Numbered from the stretch's first letter, positions 14,435-22,199 are shown. The stretch is 27,361 bases of DNA from Mariprofundus sp. (GCA_030951065.1 JAUZQH010000092.1:1-27361); one strand, 5' to 3'. Notes: generated from the sequence alone by a model not told the origin. Numbers and translations are program-made.

Positions 14435-15081
14435 CCGGCGTCTCCGACAACCTTCCGACCCAGCCGTTCTGCATCCCTCATACCGGCTTCCTCGGCAGCT
14501 GCCCATGTATCTCGCAGGCTGGCCCACAGCTCCTGCAGATTATCATGTCCCTGCTTGATATCACCAAAGCAAACAACCGGATGAGCATCATAATAGGTCC
14601 CCCACTTGGCGGCCTCTTCAGGTGGCAGCATCTTTTCATCTGCTGCCATCAACTCCCAGATATCCAGTCCCAGTCTCCGGAATGAATTGCGCATACGCGA
14701 CACACCGGTAAATACCAGCCAGCGACAACCCAATGACCACATGTAAGCGGTACCGCCAATCAGGGCCATGCGTGCATCGCCGGGCTCAGCTTCGGCCAGA
14801 TTGCCTACTTCAATGATTTCAGAACGATTGACCGGTTTTCCAAGATAACGTGAGAGGACATCTTCGACAGGTTCGTCCAGATATTGTTCAAGGAACAAAC
14901 GCTCCTGTCCGGCCAGTCGAAAACCCATGACTGCCCGATATTCTCCGCTGGCACTGGCCACACGCATAATCTGTGGCATGAAGGAATCAATGTTTGCACC
15001 ATAGGCCCGGGCATAGGTTTCTCTAATATAGGCGGTCGTTTTATCCCACTCTGAGTCACCCGGCCTGATAACATCAAACAA
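14431..15081 (-). CDS. 'Thermostable hemolysin' family, LuxI-like GNAT-fold protein
   Basis: The 216-residue product matches the family named after Vibrio thermostable hemolysin (PF12261), which appears to share the acyl/acetyltransferase fold. Residues 63-69 (FLEQYLD), 90-96 (IEVGNLA) and 121-139 (WLVFTGVSRMRNSFRRLGL) closely follow the pattern of LuxI-type autoinducer synthases and related acyltransferases. There is no signal peptide or membrane segment, which does not fit a secreted pore-forming toxin. The start is a TTG at 15081 with a GGGGG tract 6 bases upstream; no ATG is available in frame near the conserved start. It is the first gene of the operon, and its stop overlaps the ligase start. 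I infer that it transfers an acyl chain supplied by the ligase; the acceptor is unknown and the hemolysin label is probably misleading. Confidence 0.75.
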   Translation of the reverse strand: MFDVIRPGDSEWDKTTAYIRETYARAYGANIDSFMPQIMRVASASGEYRAVMGFRLAGQERLFLEQYLDEPVEDVLSRYLGKPVNRSEIIEVGNLAEAEPGDARMALIGGTAYMWSLGCRWLVFTGVSRMRNSFRRLGLDIWELMAADEKMLPPEEAAKWGTYYDAHPVVCFGDIKQGHDNLQELWASLRDTWAAAEEAGMRDAERLGRKVVGDAG

Positions 15082-15119
15082 TGAAGCCCCCCTATGTTGT
15101 ATTGTGCCTATGCTAGCCC

Positions 15120-15151
15120 TGCGTGTGACTCACTTAAAGTGACAGCACGCA
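15120..15151. promoter_or_regulatory. Nested palindrome upstream of the five-gene operon
   Basis: The 13-base palindrome TCACTTAAAGTGA at 15130-15142 is flanked by TGCGTG (15120-15125) and its complement CACGCA (15146-15151). The nested dyad lies 39-70 bases before the TTG start of the first operon gene, in a 119-base gap after sspA. That is where an operator or activator site would be expected. I see no clear -35/-10 pair to fix the promoter. Confidence 0.45.
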
Positions 15152-15200
15152 CTGAAATGTTTCTAATCGATAATTCAGTCGATAAAACAGATGCTTTCTT

Positions 15201-15794
15201 TTAATAATCCCTCAGCATCTGTTCAAATTCAGATAGCGAACGCTCAAAAGCCGGACGTTCAAATAAACGATCCATATAATCTTCGAGATTATTCCAGCTG
15301 GCAGTATCCACACCAATGGACTCCAGACGCCATAGAATCGGCATTAATGTCACATCAGCCAGTGTGTATTGTTCACCAATGAAATATTTCTGACGAGCCA
15401 GATAGGAGTCCAGCGAGGAGAGATAAGTTTTGATCTTGCCAACGGCTTCTTTTTTCTTGCGGCTGTTCCGGGTATCGGCATACAACGGATACAGTTCGCG
15501 TTCCAGTTGCAGAACTGCAAGACGCATCTGGGCACGCTCGGCCGGTGAACCCGGTTTCAGCGGCGGATGCGGATAGCGTTCATCCAGATATTCATTAACA
15601 ACTGCGGATTCGAAAAAAACTATATCCCGATCAATGACAGTTGGCAGTTTGCCATAAGGGTTGATCTTGAGAAAATCAGCCGGGAGGTTGTCTGCTTCCA
15701 GTTCAGTTGTTTCGACCGGCAGTTCCTTCCCGGCCAATACAATACGGGTACGGTGCGAATTCGGACAATGCGGATCGGAATATAGTTTAACCAT
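15201..15794 (-). CDS. sspA: Stringent starvation protein A (GST-fold regulator)
   Basis: The 197-residue protein has an N-terminal thioredoxin-like domain (1-80) and a helical GST C-terminal domain (88-195). The segment ESAVVNEYLDERYPHPPLKP matches the SspA hallmark EYLDERFPHPPL, and LADVTLMPILWRLESIGV matches the SspA C-terminal domain. SspA binds RNA polymerase and lets cells change promoter use under starvation or acid stress; most lack glutathione transferase activity. An SHRTR segment replaces the redox motif of true thioredoxins. Residues match SspA better than general GST. The usual partner sspB is not adjacent. A TATAGT -10-like box lies inside the hairpin at 15848-15872 upstream. 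It is followed after 119 bases by the five-gene operon and may be transcribed separately. Confidence 0.85.
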   Translation of the reverse strand: MVKLYSDPHCPNSHRTRIVLAGKELPVETTELEADNLPADFLKINPYGKLPTVIDRDIVFFESAVVNEYLDERYPHPPLKPGSPAERAQMRLAVLQLERELYPLYADTRNSRKKKEAVGKIKTYLSSLDSYLARQKYFIGEQYTLADVTLMPILWRLESIGVDTASWNNLEDYMDRLFERPAFERSLSEFEQMLRDY

Positions 15795-15847
15795 CTAAAC
15801 CTCCAAAAGAAAAGCAGGCCTGTAATTCATACCTGGCCAGCAAAAAC

Positions 15848-15872
15848 GGTGGCGCACTATAGCGCTGCCACC
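15848..15872 (-). terminator. Probable terminator downstream of thiD, overlapping a possible sspA promoter
   Basis: On the minus strand GGTGGC (15872-15867) pairs with GCCACC (15853-15848), with GCGC pairing inside, and the stem is followed by GTTTTTG. This could end the thi transcript. The loop holds TATAGT (15861-15856), a near-consensus -10 box about 60 bases before the sspA start, so the same site may serve as the sspA promoter. The -35 match is poor. Confidence 0.45.
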
Positions 15873-15950
15873 AAAAAAATAAAGCTTTTTATATTTTTTC
15901 TTTTATTTTCAATAAGTTGTGTTAATAAAATTATATATGACTTTAACTGT

Positions 15951-16007
15951 AAAACAGGCCCGGTCGCAAGGCCATGATCCAATATCCGGAAGAAGCAATC
16001 CTGTTTT
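15951..16007. repeat. 8 bp inverted repeat after thiD
   Basis: AAAACAGG at 15951-15958 pairs exactly with CCTGTTTT at 16000-16007 across 41 bases. It lies 24 bases after the thiD stop on the minus strand. With the hairpin at 15848-15872 and a long AT-rich run (15873-15950) it makes up most of the 236-base thiD-sspA gap. It may add to termination; nothing in it looks coding. Confidence 0.35.
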
Positions 16008-16030
16008 CCAGAGATTCGATTGTATCTGAA

Positions 16031-16783
16031 TCAGTGTTGCAAGTATGTAATGGCAGTTTCCACTGCCTGAGGCAGTGGTTTTCCATGCGCCAGCTTTGCA
16101 CTGATAGCAGAAGCCAGCCGGCAACCTGTTCCATGGCACTGGTCGCGATTCCATGCCTGTCTGGCATGTTTAAATTCGTATAACACACCATCATTATCAC
16201 ACAGTCTATCGGTGATCTGTTCATCCTCCACATGCCCGCCTGTAAGCAGGACAGCACAACCTAACTTCTCGGCCATCTCTGCAACGCTTGCCCCGGAACG
16301 CTCCAGATGCTTACCGAACAGCGCATCGGCTTCATCGAAATTAGGGGTTATCAACGTAGCCAGCGGAACCAATGCATTGATCAGGGTATCGATCGCGCCT
16401 GTATCCAGTAATACCCTGCCACTGCTGGATCTTATGACCGGATCAACCACCACTTCGCCCTGATGGTGCCGGGATAACAGCGCTGAAATCAGAGCGATAT
16501 GTTCAGCATCAACCAGCATGCCTGTTTTGACAACAGTCACATCATAATAATCAAAGATGGCATGTATTTCAGCATCCAGTTGAGCCAGTGATACAGGCTC
16601 GATACGGGTAACCGCCAACGGATTCTGGGCCGTCAGTCCCGTAATGGCCGAACAGCCATATACATCCAGCGCCTCAAACACACGCAAATCCGCCTGAACC
16701 CCGGCACCACCACAGGAATCGGAGCCGCCAATACTCAGGCAGACAGGCCGGGATGGAACCGGAGCACTTATGCCCTGTTCCAT
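16031..16783 (-). CDS. thiD: Hydroxymethylpyrimidine (phosphate) kinase
   Basis: The 250-residue ribokinase-family enzyme phosphorylates hydroxymethylpyrimidine and its phosphate to the pyrophosphate used in thiamine synthesis. The motif GGSDSCGGAGVQAD (residues 19-32) is the ThiD substrate/phosphate site, VVKTGML lies near residue 85, VVDPVIRSSSG near 112, and DQCHGTGC (214-221) is the anion-hole motif of the catalytic region. Length is slightly below the usual 260-270. Its start overlaps the thiE stop by 16 bases, so the two enzymes, which act in sequence, are co-translated. An 8 bp perfect hairpin (16060-16067 with 16071-16078) lies inside the last codons. The thiazole-branch genes are not in this window. 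Confidence 0.92.
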   Translation of the reverse strand: MEQGISAPVPSRPVCLSIGGSDSCGGAGVQADLRVFEALDVYGCSAITGLTAQNPLAVTRIEPVSLAQLDAEIHAIFDYYDVTVVKTGMLVDAEHIALISALLSRHHQGEVVVDPVIRSSSGRVLLDTGAIDTLINALVPLATLITPNFDEADALFGKHLERSGASVAEMAEKLGCAVLLTGGHVEDEQITDRLCDNDGVLYEFKHARQAWNRDQCHGTGCRLASAISAKLAHGKPLPQAVETAITYLQH

Positions 16784-17418
16784 ATTTCCACCAGTTTTTT
16801 CGCCCGGGTCTGAATATCATCTGTTGCAAACAGACCGGAAATCACGGCTGCGCAATCTGCCCCTGCAGCCTTAACCTGCGCGACATTATGCTCAGTAATG
16901 CCGCCAATCGCACATAGACTGGCATCCGGAAACATCTGGCGTGCCTTGACCAGCCGGTTCAGCCCGATTTCAGGCACTTCCGGCTTGGAATGCGTTTTCC
17001 ACACGGCTCCGAAGGAAATATAATCTGCGCCGTCTTTCAGTACCGATTTAGCGAATGCCGCATCAGCCCGGCAGGTAATACCAATAAGAAAACCATCACC
17101 CACTTCGTTTCTGAGCTGGATCAGGTTAGGTGCATCATCGCGCCCCAGATGCACGCCATCGGCTTCGGCATCACAAGCCAGCGCAACGGAATCGTTGATA
17201 ATGAAACAAGCACCATAATCGCTCGTCATGTTACGCAATGCCCTGGCACGTTTGATTTGCCGTTTATAGCCCTGCTTTTTATCGCGGAATTGCAGAATTC
17301 GCACACCGCCCTCCAGCGCTGCTTCCGCCCTGGCCAGCAAATCAGCCGTGTCCAGATCAGCCGGCAGAATAGCGTAGATGCCGGTCAGACGCTTACCATT
17401 TATCAAAGCATCAACCAT
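16768..17418 (-). CDS. thiE: Thiamine-phosphate synthase
   Basis: The 216-residue TIM-barrel enzyme joins hydroxymethylpyrimidine pyrophosphate with thiazole phosphate to give thiamine phosphate. The motif ILQFRDKK (near residue 42) matches the pyrophosphate-binding QxRxK. INDSVALA and DGVHLGRDD follow, then GAVWKTHSKP at the thiazole-phosphate site, AIGGIT near 165, and the phosphate-binding VISGLFA. I chose the ATG at 17418; the TTG one codon upstream is in frame, but ATG is the simpler start. The start overlaps the gph stop by 8 bases. No TPP riboswitch can fit before it, because it lies inside a run of overlapping genes; regulation must come from further upstream or from the product level. 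Confidence 0.92.
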   Translation of the reverse strand: MVDALINGKRLTGIYAILPADLDTADLLARAEAALEGGVRILQFRDKKQGYKRQIKRARALRNMTSDYGACFIINDSVALACDAEADGVHLGRDDAPNLIQLRNEVGDGFLIGITCRADAAFAKSVLKDGADYISFGAVWKTHSKPEVPEIGLNRLVKARQMFPDASLCAIGGITEHNVAQVKAAGADCAAVISGLFATDDIQTRAKKLVEIWNRA

Positions 17419-18070
17419 CAATCAATTTCAGCAAATCAGTGAACTCAGCCAGTAAAACAACCCGGTCCGCATATTCCGGCGGAACATCCTGATAACCGTG
17501 TTCGGCAAAGGCGACCGTATGGCAGCCTGCATTGAAACCGGCTTCAACATCAAACCGGGTATCCCCCACCATCACCGTCTCGGATGCATCCACACCCATA
17601 GCTTTGCAACACTGCCATAACATGTCAGGAGCGGGCTTCTTTGCAAAGCCATCCTCCGGCGACAGCGCCAGAGTCAAATACGGGGTCAGGCCCAGTGCAT
17701 CCAACACCTTGACGCGCGCCTTGGCAGGTTTCGCTGTTACACAGGAAACAGGAATCCCCTTATCTTTCAGCGTATCGAGTACCGTCATCACGCCTGGAAA
17801 AGGCTTGCCGAAATCGGCCGGGTGCTGCTCATAGATATCGGCAAATGCATGATACAATGCCATCGTTTCTTCATGCTCCATCGGTAATCCGAGCACATTG
17901 GATGCCAGCTTGTGCGCCCCGCCACCAACATGTGGCTGTGTCTCTTCCAGACTCAGGCGTAATTCATAACCAAGCGACTCCAGTGCCCGATTGGCATTGG
18001 CCTGAATATCCGGCAATGCGTCTACCAGTGTGCCATCCAGATCGAATATAAATGCTTTAGGTTTTGTCAT
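17411..18070 (-). CDS. gph: HAD-superfamily phosphatase, phosphoglycolate phosphatase-like
   Basis: The 219-residue protein is a Gph/PGP-type HAD hydrolase. Motif I FDLDGTLVD gives the nucleophile Asp10 and acid Asp12. Motif II is the VTAK region near residue 117, where Thr follows the third strand. The conserved Lys is in KKPAPDM, and motif IV VGDTRFDVEAG binds magnesium. A helical cap domain lies between motifs I and II. Gph removes the phosphate from 2-phosphoglycolate formed in DNA repair or photorespiration. In a run with thiE and thiD it may instead be a thiamine-related or generalist phosphatase, so the symbol is tentative. It overlaps queG by 14 bases and thiE by 8 bases. Confidence 0.8.
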   Translation of the reverse strand: MTKPKAFIFDLDGTLVDALPDIQANANRALESLGYELRLSLEETQPHVGGGAHKLASNVLGLPMEHEETMALYHAFADIYEQHPADFGKPFPGVMTVLDTLKDKGIPVSCVTAKPAKARVKVLDALGLTPYLTLALSPEDGFAKKPAPDMLWQCCKAMGVDASETVMVGDTRFDVEAGFNAGCHTVAFAEHGYQDVPPEYADRVVLLAEFTDLLKLIDG

Positions 18071-19271
18071 ACTTTCCCCTTATATGTTTAATAGATGCAT
18101 CTATTTCTTCAAGTACATCATTGTTATTTTCAGTGCCCAGACAAGCATTTAGCAGCTGAATAATAACATCCATATTCTGCTCACAGGCCAATTGCCCCAG
18201 AGCCCAGGCAGCATGACCACGAATCAGCGCTTCATTATCACCCAATACCCGCACCAGATCATCCACAAACCCGCTATGCCCGGAGTTCCCCATGGCGATG
18301 CAAATGTTGCGCAACAGACCACGCCGTCTGGTTCGCCGAACAGGTGATTTGCGGAAACGCTGTCGGAATCCGTCCTCATCGAGCCGCAGCAGACTAGCAA
18401 GATCGGGTAAATAATTCTCCCCTCGGGGCTCTAGGGGATCAGTATCGAGATCATTTATCATCATCGGTTGACTGGCTGCATGCGAGTTCCACGGACATGC
18501 CATCTGACAGTCATCACAACCGTAAATTCGATTGCCCATCAATGGACGCAAATGACGCGGAATAAAACCATCAAACTCGATCGTCAGATATGAAATGCAC
18601 AATCTTGCATCCACCACATAGGGTGCAATAATTGCTTTTGTCGGACAAACGTCCATACAGGCTGCGCAAGTCCCGCAATGATTTATAGCCGGTTCGTCCG
18701 GTTCAATGTCAGCCGTAGTAAATATCTCACCGAGTAAAAACCATGAACCCAGGTCACGATGAATGGTCAGAGAGTGTTTTCCCTGCCACCCCAGACCGGC
18801 CGACTCGGCCAATGCATGTTCCAGAACAGGTGCGGTGTCCACAAATACCCGCTGACGGTGCTTGCCCAGCAAGTCATCCAGATCCGCAGCCATCGCCTTG
18901 AGACGTTTTTTCATGACATCATGATAATCATAGCCATGTGCATAGGCTGTGATCACGCCAGAGGTCTTTGTTGCGCACGCTTTATCAAGTGAATATCCGG
19001 GAGCTGCATACGGCATGGCCACCGTAATAACCGAGCGTACGCCTTCCAGCATGGATTCAGGACTTTTACGACGCTGCAGACGGATATCTTCCGCCATCCA
19101 GTCCATATCACCCTGCATACCGGCATCCACCCAGCCCTGCAGTGCTTTTTCATGCATACTGCTGACATGAGGACGCGTCACTCTGCAAAGTTTAAAGCCA
19201 TACCCGGCTGCCTTCACATGAATGAACGCTTTCAGCTGATCAGCATTCATGCCAACTGATGATATCTCCAT
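18057..19271 (-). CDS. queG: Epoxyqueuosine reductase
   Basis: The 404-residue cobalamin-dependent enzyme makes the last step of queuosine synthesis in tRNA. The N-terminal domain carries the conserved VDTAPVLEHALAESAGLGWQ segment with the catalytic Asp145. Two 4Fe-4S clusters follow: Cys199, Cys202, Cys205, Cys209 in CGTCAACMDVCP, and Cys252, Cys255, Cys259 in CDDCQMACP with a fourth Cys elsewhere (Cys209 and Cys225 are candidates). A C-terminal HEAT-like region (about 320-395) matches the tRNA-binding part. Length is slightly above the E. coli protein (379). The start at 19271 has only a weak ribosome site; ATG at 19250 is an alternative. It follows yceH by 7 bases and overlaps gph by 14 bases. 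It sits among RNA-related genes (yceH, rhlE, nusB). Confidence 0.93.
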   Translation of the reverse strand: MEISSVGMNADQLKAFIHVKAAGYGFKLCRVTRPHVSSMHEKALQGWVDAGMQGDMDWMAEDIRLQRRKSPESMLEGVRSVITVAMPYAAPGYSLDKACATKTSGVITAYAHGYDYHDVMKKRLKAMAADLDDLLGKHRQRVFVDTAPVLEHALAESAGLGWQGKHSLTIHRDLGSWFLLGEIFTTADIEPDEPAINHCGTCAACMDVCPTKAIIAPYVVDARLCISYLTIEFDGFIPRHLRPLMGNRIYGCDDCQMACPWNSHAASQPMMINDLDTDPLEPRGENYLPDLASLLRLDEDGFRQRFRKSPVRRTRRRGLLRNICIAMGNSGHSGFVDDLVRVLGDNEALIRGHAAWALGQLACEQNMDVIIQLLNACLGTENNNDVLEEIDASIKHIRGKYDKT

Positions 19272-19278
19272 ACTGTTG

Positions 19279-19950
19279 TTAATCTTTCGGTGATTCGATC
19301 CATTGGCAGAGCCTCTGAACTTCTTTTTTCAAATTAGCGACATCTCGTTCCAGCTGCGTCATGCGATCATCCATACGATCAGATTCAATCGTGCTGCCGG
19401 ATGTCGTGTTTCCTGCGCCCTTCGGGCCCACTTCAAAATCCGGTTTACCGCATAACAGCTGTGCGTAGCGATCTTCCCGCTGGCCGGATGCGCGTGGAAT
19501 ACGAATAAGCAAAGGGTCGTCACGTTCCATCAATGATTGCAGCAAACCCTGTAACTCATCGGAGCTGTCAAAGCTGACCATGCGGCCTGTATTGATACGG
19601 ATTTCATTGTGCGTAAGTGAACCGCGTAACATCAGCACGCATAATACCGCTCGCTCTTTGGTGGAAATATTGATTTTACGGGATAAATGCTGTTCATAAC
19701 GATCCGCCCGGCCATCCATGCGGGCGGTGATTAAACCTGCGGCACGTAAATCATTGACCACGCCTCCCACTTCGCTTTCGCTTAAATTCATGACCGGCAC
19801 ACGGCTGCTTTTCTGGTTACAGGCTGCAGTCAGTGCCTTGAGTGTCAGTGGATAATAATCCGGTGTCGTCATCTGTTTTTCCATCAGGCTTCCCAGCACA
19901 CGCGCTTCATGCGCTGATAACATCCCTGCAACCGCTTCTTCAATCACCAT
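19279..19950 (-). CDS. yceH: YceH/DUF480 family protein
   Basis: The 223-residue protein belongs to the UPF0502/DUF480 family, whose two winged-helix domains are seen here: residues 10-90 (LSAHEARVLGSLMEKQMTTP and PLTLKALTAACNQKSSRVPV are the hallmarks) and residues 95-165. A coiled-coil C-terminal segment (about 188-220, with MTQLERDVANLKKEV) probably makes dimers. The biochemical role of the family is unknown; the winged helices suggest nucleic-acid binding. Start ATG at 19950 has GGAGAT just upstream. It lies 10 bases downstream of the rhlE-like gene and 7 bases upstream of queG, so all three are likely on one transcript. Confidence 0.9.
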   Translation of the reverse strand: MVIEEAVAGMLSAHEARVLGSLMEKQMTTPDYYPLTLKALTAACNQKSSRVPVMNLSESEVGGVVNDLRAAGLITARMDGRADRYEQHLSRKINISTKERAVLCVLMLRGSLTHNEIRINTGRMVSFDSSDELQGLLQSLMERDDPLLIRIPRASGQREDRYAQLLCGKPDFEVGPKGAGNTTSGSTIESDRMDDRMTQLERDVANLKKEVQRLCQWIESPKD

Positions 19951-19960
19951 TTATCTCCGT

Positions 19961-21199
19961 TTATTTCTTTTTGCTCTTTTTCGATTTTTTACCCGTTCCG
20001 CTCAACCATGCTTCATGTTCGGCAACAAGCGCATCCAGACTCTGCGGCGTACTGGTGATATCGACATAGGTTTTTTTATCCACATTCAACACTTCAATCG
20101 GTTTGGCAATAAACGAATGAATGGCTTCAAGCAGTGGTTTCTCTTCGCTGCTGCAAAATGATATAGCTTCACCTTTGTTCACACCGCGCCCCGTTCGACC
20201 TACACGATGCACATAGTTCTCCACCTTCTCCGGCAGATCATAATTGATTACGTATTCAATATCCGGCACGTCGATACCGCGCGCACTCACATCGGTGGCA
20301 ATCAAAATACGTTGTTCGCCCTCACGAAATGACTGCATGACACAAGAGCGCTCAGCCTGATCCTTGTCTCCGTGGATACTGACTGCTTCAATGCCTACCC
20401 GTTTCAGCGCCCTGAGCACGCGCTCGGCGCGCACCCTGGTGCGAACAAAGACAATAACTTTTCCTTCAGAATGGTCCTGCAAAAACCGCTGCAGGAAAAA
20501 CCGTTTATCATCCATCTCTACAAACATGACAAAATGGGATACATTTTTTGATATCCGGTCTTTCGGCGACACCTGGATGCGGATCGCCGCACTCCTCACC
20601 TGAGAATAGGCCAGCTTTTTGATCTCGTCATTGATCGTAGCCGAGAAAAAGAGTGTCTGATGTTTTCCCCGGAGCATTTTTTTGATGTATTTAATATCTT
20701 CAATAAAACCGAGGTCGAGCATGTGGTCCGCCTCGTCCAGCACCAGCGTAGAAACACTATCAAGCCTGATTTCCTGCTGATTGATCAGATCAAACATACG
20801 CCCCGGCGTGGAAATCAGTATATCAATACCATCCTGCAGTCTGGCGATTTGCCTTTCCTGTTCCACCCCGCCGTGCAGCGTAAATACTTTTACACGCGTA
20901 TGTGCAGAAATACTTTTGAAGACGTCACCGATCTGCAGGGCCAATTCACGTGTCGGCACCATGACAATACATTTAATGCCATAGGAGCGTTTGCTGCTTT
21001 TATACCGGTGTATTTTATCAATAACAGGAATCGCAAATGCAGCGGTTTTACCCGTGCCTGTCTGGGCAATCGCCAGCACATCCTCACCCTCAAGAATGGA
21101 TGGAATGGCCTTGAACTGAATATCGGTTGGCCGTTTAAAACCCAGCCGTGCCAGATTCTTTTTAATTTCAGCAGAAATATAATAACGATCAAATTTCAT
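19961..21199 (-). CDS. rhlE: DEAD-box RNA helicase, RhlE-like
   Basis: The 412-residue ATP-dependent RNA helicase has the full motif set: Q-motif FKRPTDIQ (21-28), Walker A AQTGTGKT (45-52), PTRELALQ (82-89), TPGR (131-134), DEAD (155-158), SAT (186-188), then in the second RecA domain the ARGID and HRVGRTGR motifs. The short Lys/Ser-rich tail (KKSKKSKKK) replaces the long basic tails of other helicases and may bind RNA. RhlE-type helicases help ribosome assembly and RNA decay. The gene is 75 bases after nusB. A putative ribosome site AGG lies 7 bases before the ATG. I use the symbol with moderate certainty because RhlE, SrmB and DbpA overlap in motif content. Confidence 0.85.
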   Translation of the reverse strand: MKFDRYYISAEIKKNLARLGFKRPTDIQFKAIPSILEGEDVLAIAQTGTGKTAAFAIPVIDKIHRYKSSKRSYGIKCIVMVPTRELALQIGDVFKSISAHTRVKVFTLHGGVEQERQIARLQDGIDILISTPGRMFDLINQQEIRLDSVSTLVLDEADHMLDLGFIEDIKYIKKMLRGKHQTLFFSATINDEIKKLAYSQVRSAAIRIQVSPKDRISKNVSHFVMFVEMDDKRFFLQRFLQDHSEGKVIVFVRTRVRAERVLRALKRVGIEAVSIHGDKDQAERSCVMQSFREGEQRILIATDVSARGIDVPDIEYVINYDLPEKVENYVHRVGRTGRGVNKGEAISFCSSEEKPLLEAIHSFIAKPIEVLNVDKKTYVDITSTPQSLDALVAEHEAWLSGTGKKSKKSKKK

Positions 21200-21273
21200 A
21201 GCGGACCTGTTTCCGGAGTTTTATTTACATTCGGTCAGAAGCATCTTACCGCAGAGTGTGCAAGACTTTGATC

Positions 21274-21708
21274 TTATTTTTTTCCCTGTTCTGAAGGACG
21301 CAATTGTCTGGCCAGATTGTCCAGCACGCCATTGATGAAACCGCGCGGGGACTCACCGGCATAATCCCGGGTTAATTCGAGCGCTTCATTGATGATTACA
21401 CGATAGGGAATCTCGAGCCGATTCTGCATCTCCCACACGGCAAGCCTGATCACATTGATTTCCACCTGGGCAACGGAACGCAAACTACGCCCGCGAACTG
21501 CTGTTTTGATGATCTCATCCAGTGCGTCCACATGATCGGTGACCCCATATACAGCCTCGCGCAAGTAATTTTCATCCTGCTCTTCTCGATCCTCATGTTG
21601 CAAACGGGATGCCAGCAAATCCGGAATCATTCCACCATCCTGTTCCGCCGACCCCCATGCATATAACGTTTCCAGCGCCGATTCACGCGCCATATGACGA
21701 TTGGCCAT
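21274..21708 (-). CDS. nusB: Transcription antitermination factor NusB
   Basis: The 144-residue all-helical RNA-binding protein joins NusE (S10) at boxA sites and keeps RNA polymerase processive on rRNA operons. RESALETLYAW (residues 8-18) is the N-terminal helix, and residues 84-140 hold the conserved blocks RLAVWEM, VIINEALELTRDYAGE and FINGVLDNLARQL, all typical of NusB. Length matches the family (about 140-145). Its ATG overlaps the ribH stop by one base (TAATG), so it is translated with the riboflavin enzymes; the ribH-nusB pairing is conserved in many proteobacteria. Confidence 0.94.
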   Translation of the reverse strand: MANRHMARESALETLYAWGSAEQDGGMIPDLLASRLQHEDREEQDENYLREAVYGVTDHVDALDEIIKTAVRGRSLRSVAQVEINVIRLAVWEMQNRLEIPYRVIINEALELTRDYAGESPRGFINGVLDNLARQLRPSEQGKK

Positions 21709-22199
21709 TAAACCTCCAGAGCCTGATCAAGCACTTTCAACTGTTGAGCGACTTCAACCGCAGTCAGTGCAGCCTCTTCACCTTTATGTCCGTGTACGCC
21801 ACCCACGCGCTCCAGCGCCTGCGCATGCGTATCCAGCGTCAATACGCCGTTACCGACACCGACATCGCCGCGTTGTGCGACTTTACCGATTGCATCCATC
21901 GCACCCTGACAAACATAATCGAAATGCGCTGTATCACCGCGAATCACGCAGCCCAGACACACGATAGCGTCAAACCGGCCTGTGCTGGCCATTTTTGCAG
22001 CGATAGTACCAAGCTCAAATGCGCCAGGCACGTATATAATTGTAATATCCTCATCGCTGCAGCCATGTTCTTTCAACGCTGAAACAGCCCCGGCCAGCAG
22101 TGCTTCTGTGATATCGGTATTAAAACGGCTTACCACGATACCAACAGTCAAACCGGAAGCATCGACGTTGCCTGCCAAATGTGGTGCATCCAGACTCAT
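21708..22199 (-). CDS. ribH: 6,7-dimethyl-8-ribityllumazine synthase
   Basis: The 163-residue lumazine synthase condenses 5-amino-6-ribitylaminouracil with dihydroxybutanone phosphate. VGIVVSRFNTDIT (residues 19-31) binds the pyrimidine, VPGAFELG follows, CVIRGDTAHFDYVC holds the catalytic His near residue 92, and the region after GNGVLT with QALERVGG closes the active site. It normally assembles as pentamers or 60-mers. Its start overlaps the ribBA stop by 4 bases and its stop overlaps the nusB start by 1 base. Its product is used by RibE, encoded two genes upstream. Confidence 0.95.
   Translation of the reverse strand: MSLDAPHLAGNVDASGLTVGIVVSRFNTDITEALLAGAVSALKEHGCSDEDITIIYVPGAFELGTIAAKMASTGRFDAIVCLGCVIRGDTAHFDYVCQGAMDAIGKVAQRGDVGVGNGVLTLDTHAQALERVGGVHGHKGEEAALTAVEVAQQLKVLDQALEV

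Noticed and set aside
14435..14527. Longer start of the ligase at an ATG at 14527
   Set aside because: The extra 31 residues are Arg/Gly-rich without family likeness and lie wholly inside the upstream gene; the TTG at 14434 has a ribosome site and fits the domain start.
14431..15081. A secreted hemolysin or pore-forming toxin
   Set aside because: There is no signal peptide or amphipathic pore segment, and the motifs look like an acyltransferase fold. The family name is historical.
16060..16078. Perfect 8 bp hairpin as terminator of thiD
   Set aside because: It lies inside the coding region before the stop codon and has no U-tract; chance or codon usage explains it as well.
17411..17480. TPP riboswitch before thiE
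   Set aside because: thiE overlaps gph, which overlaps queG, so no untranslated leader exists there.
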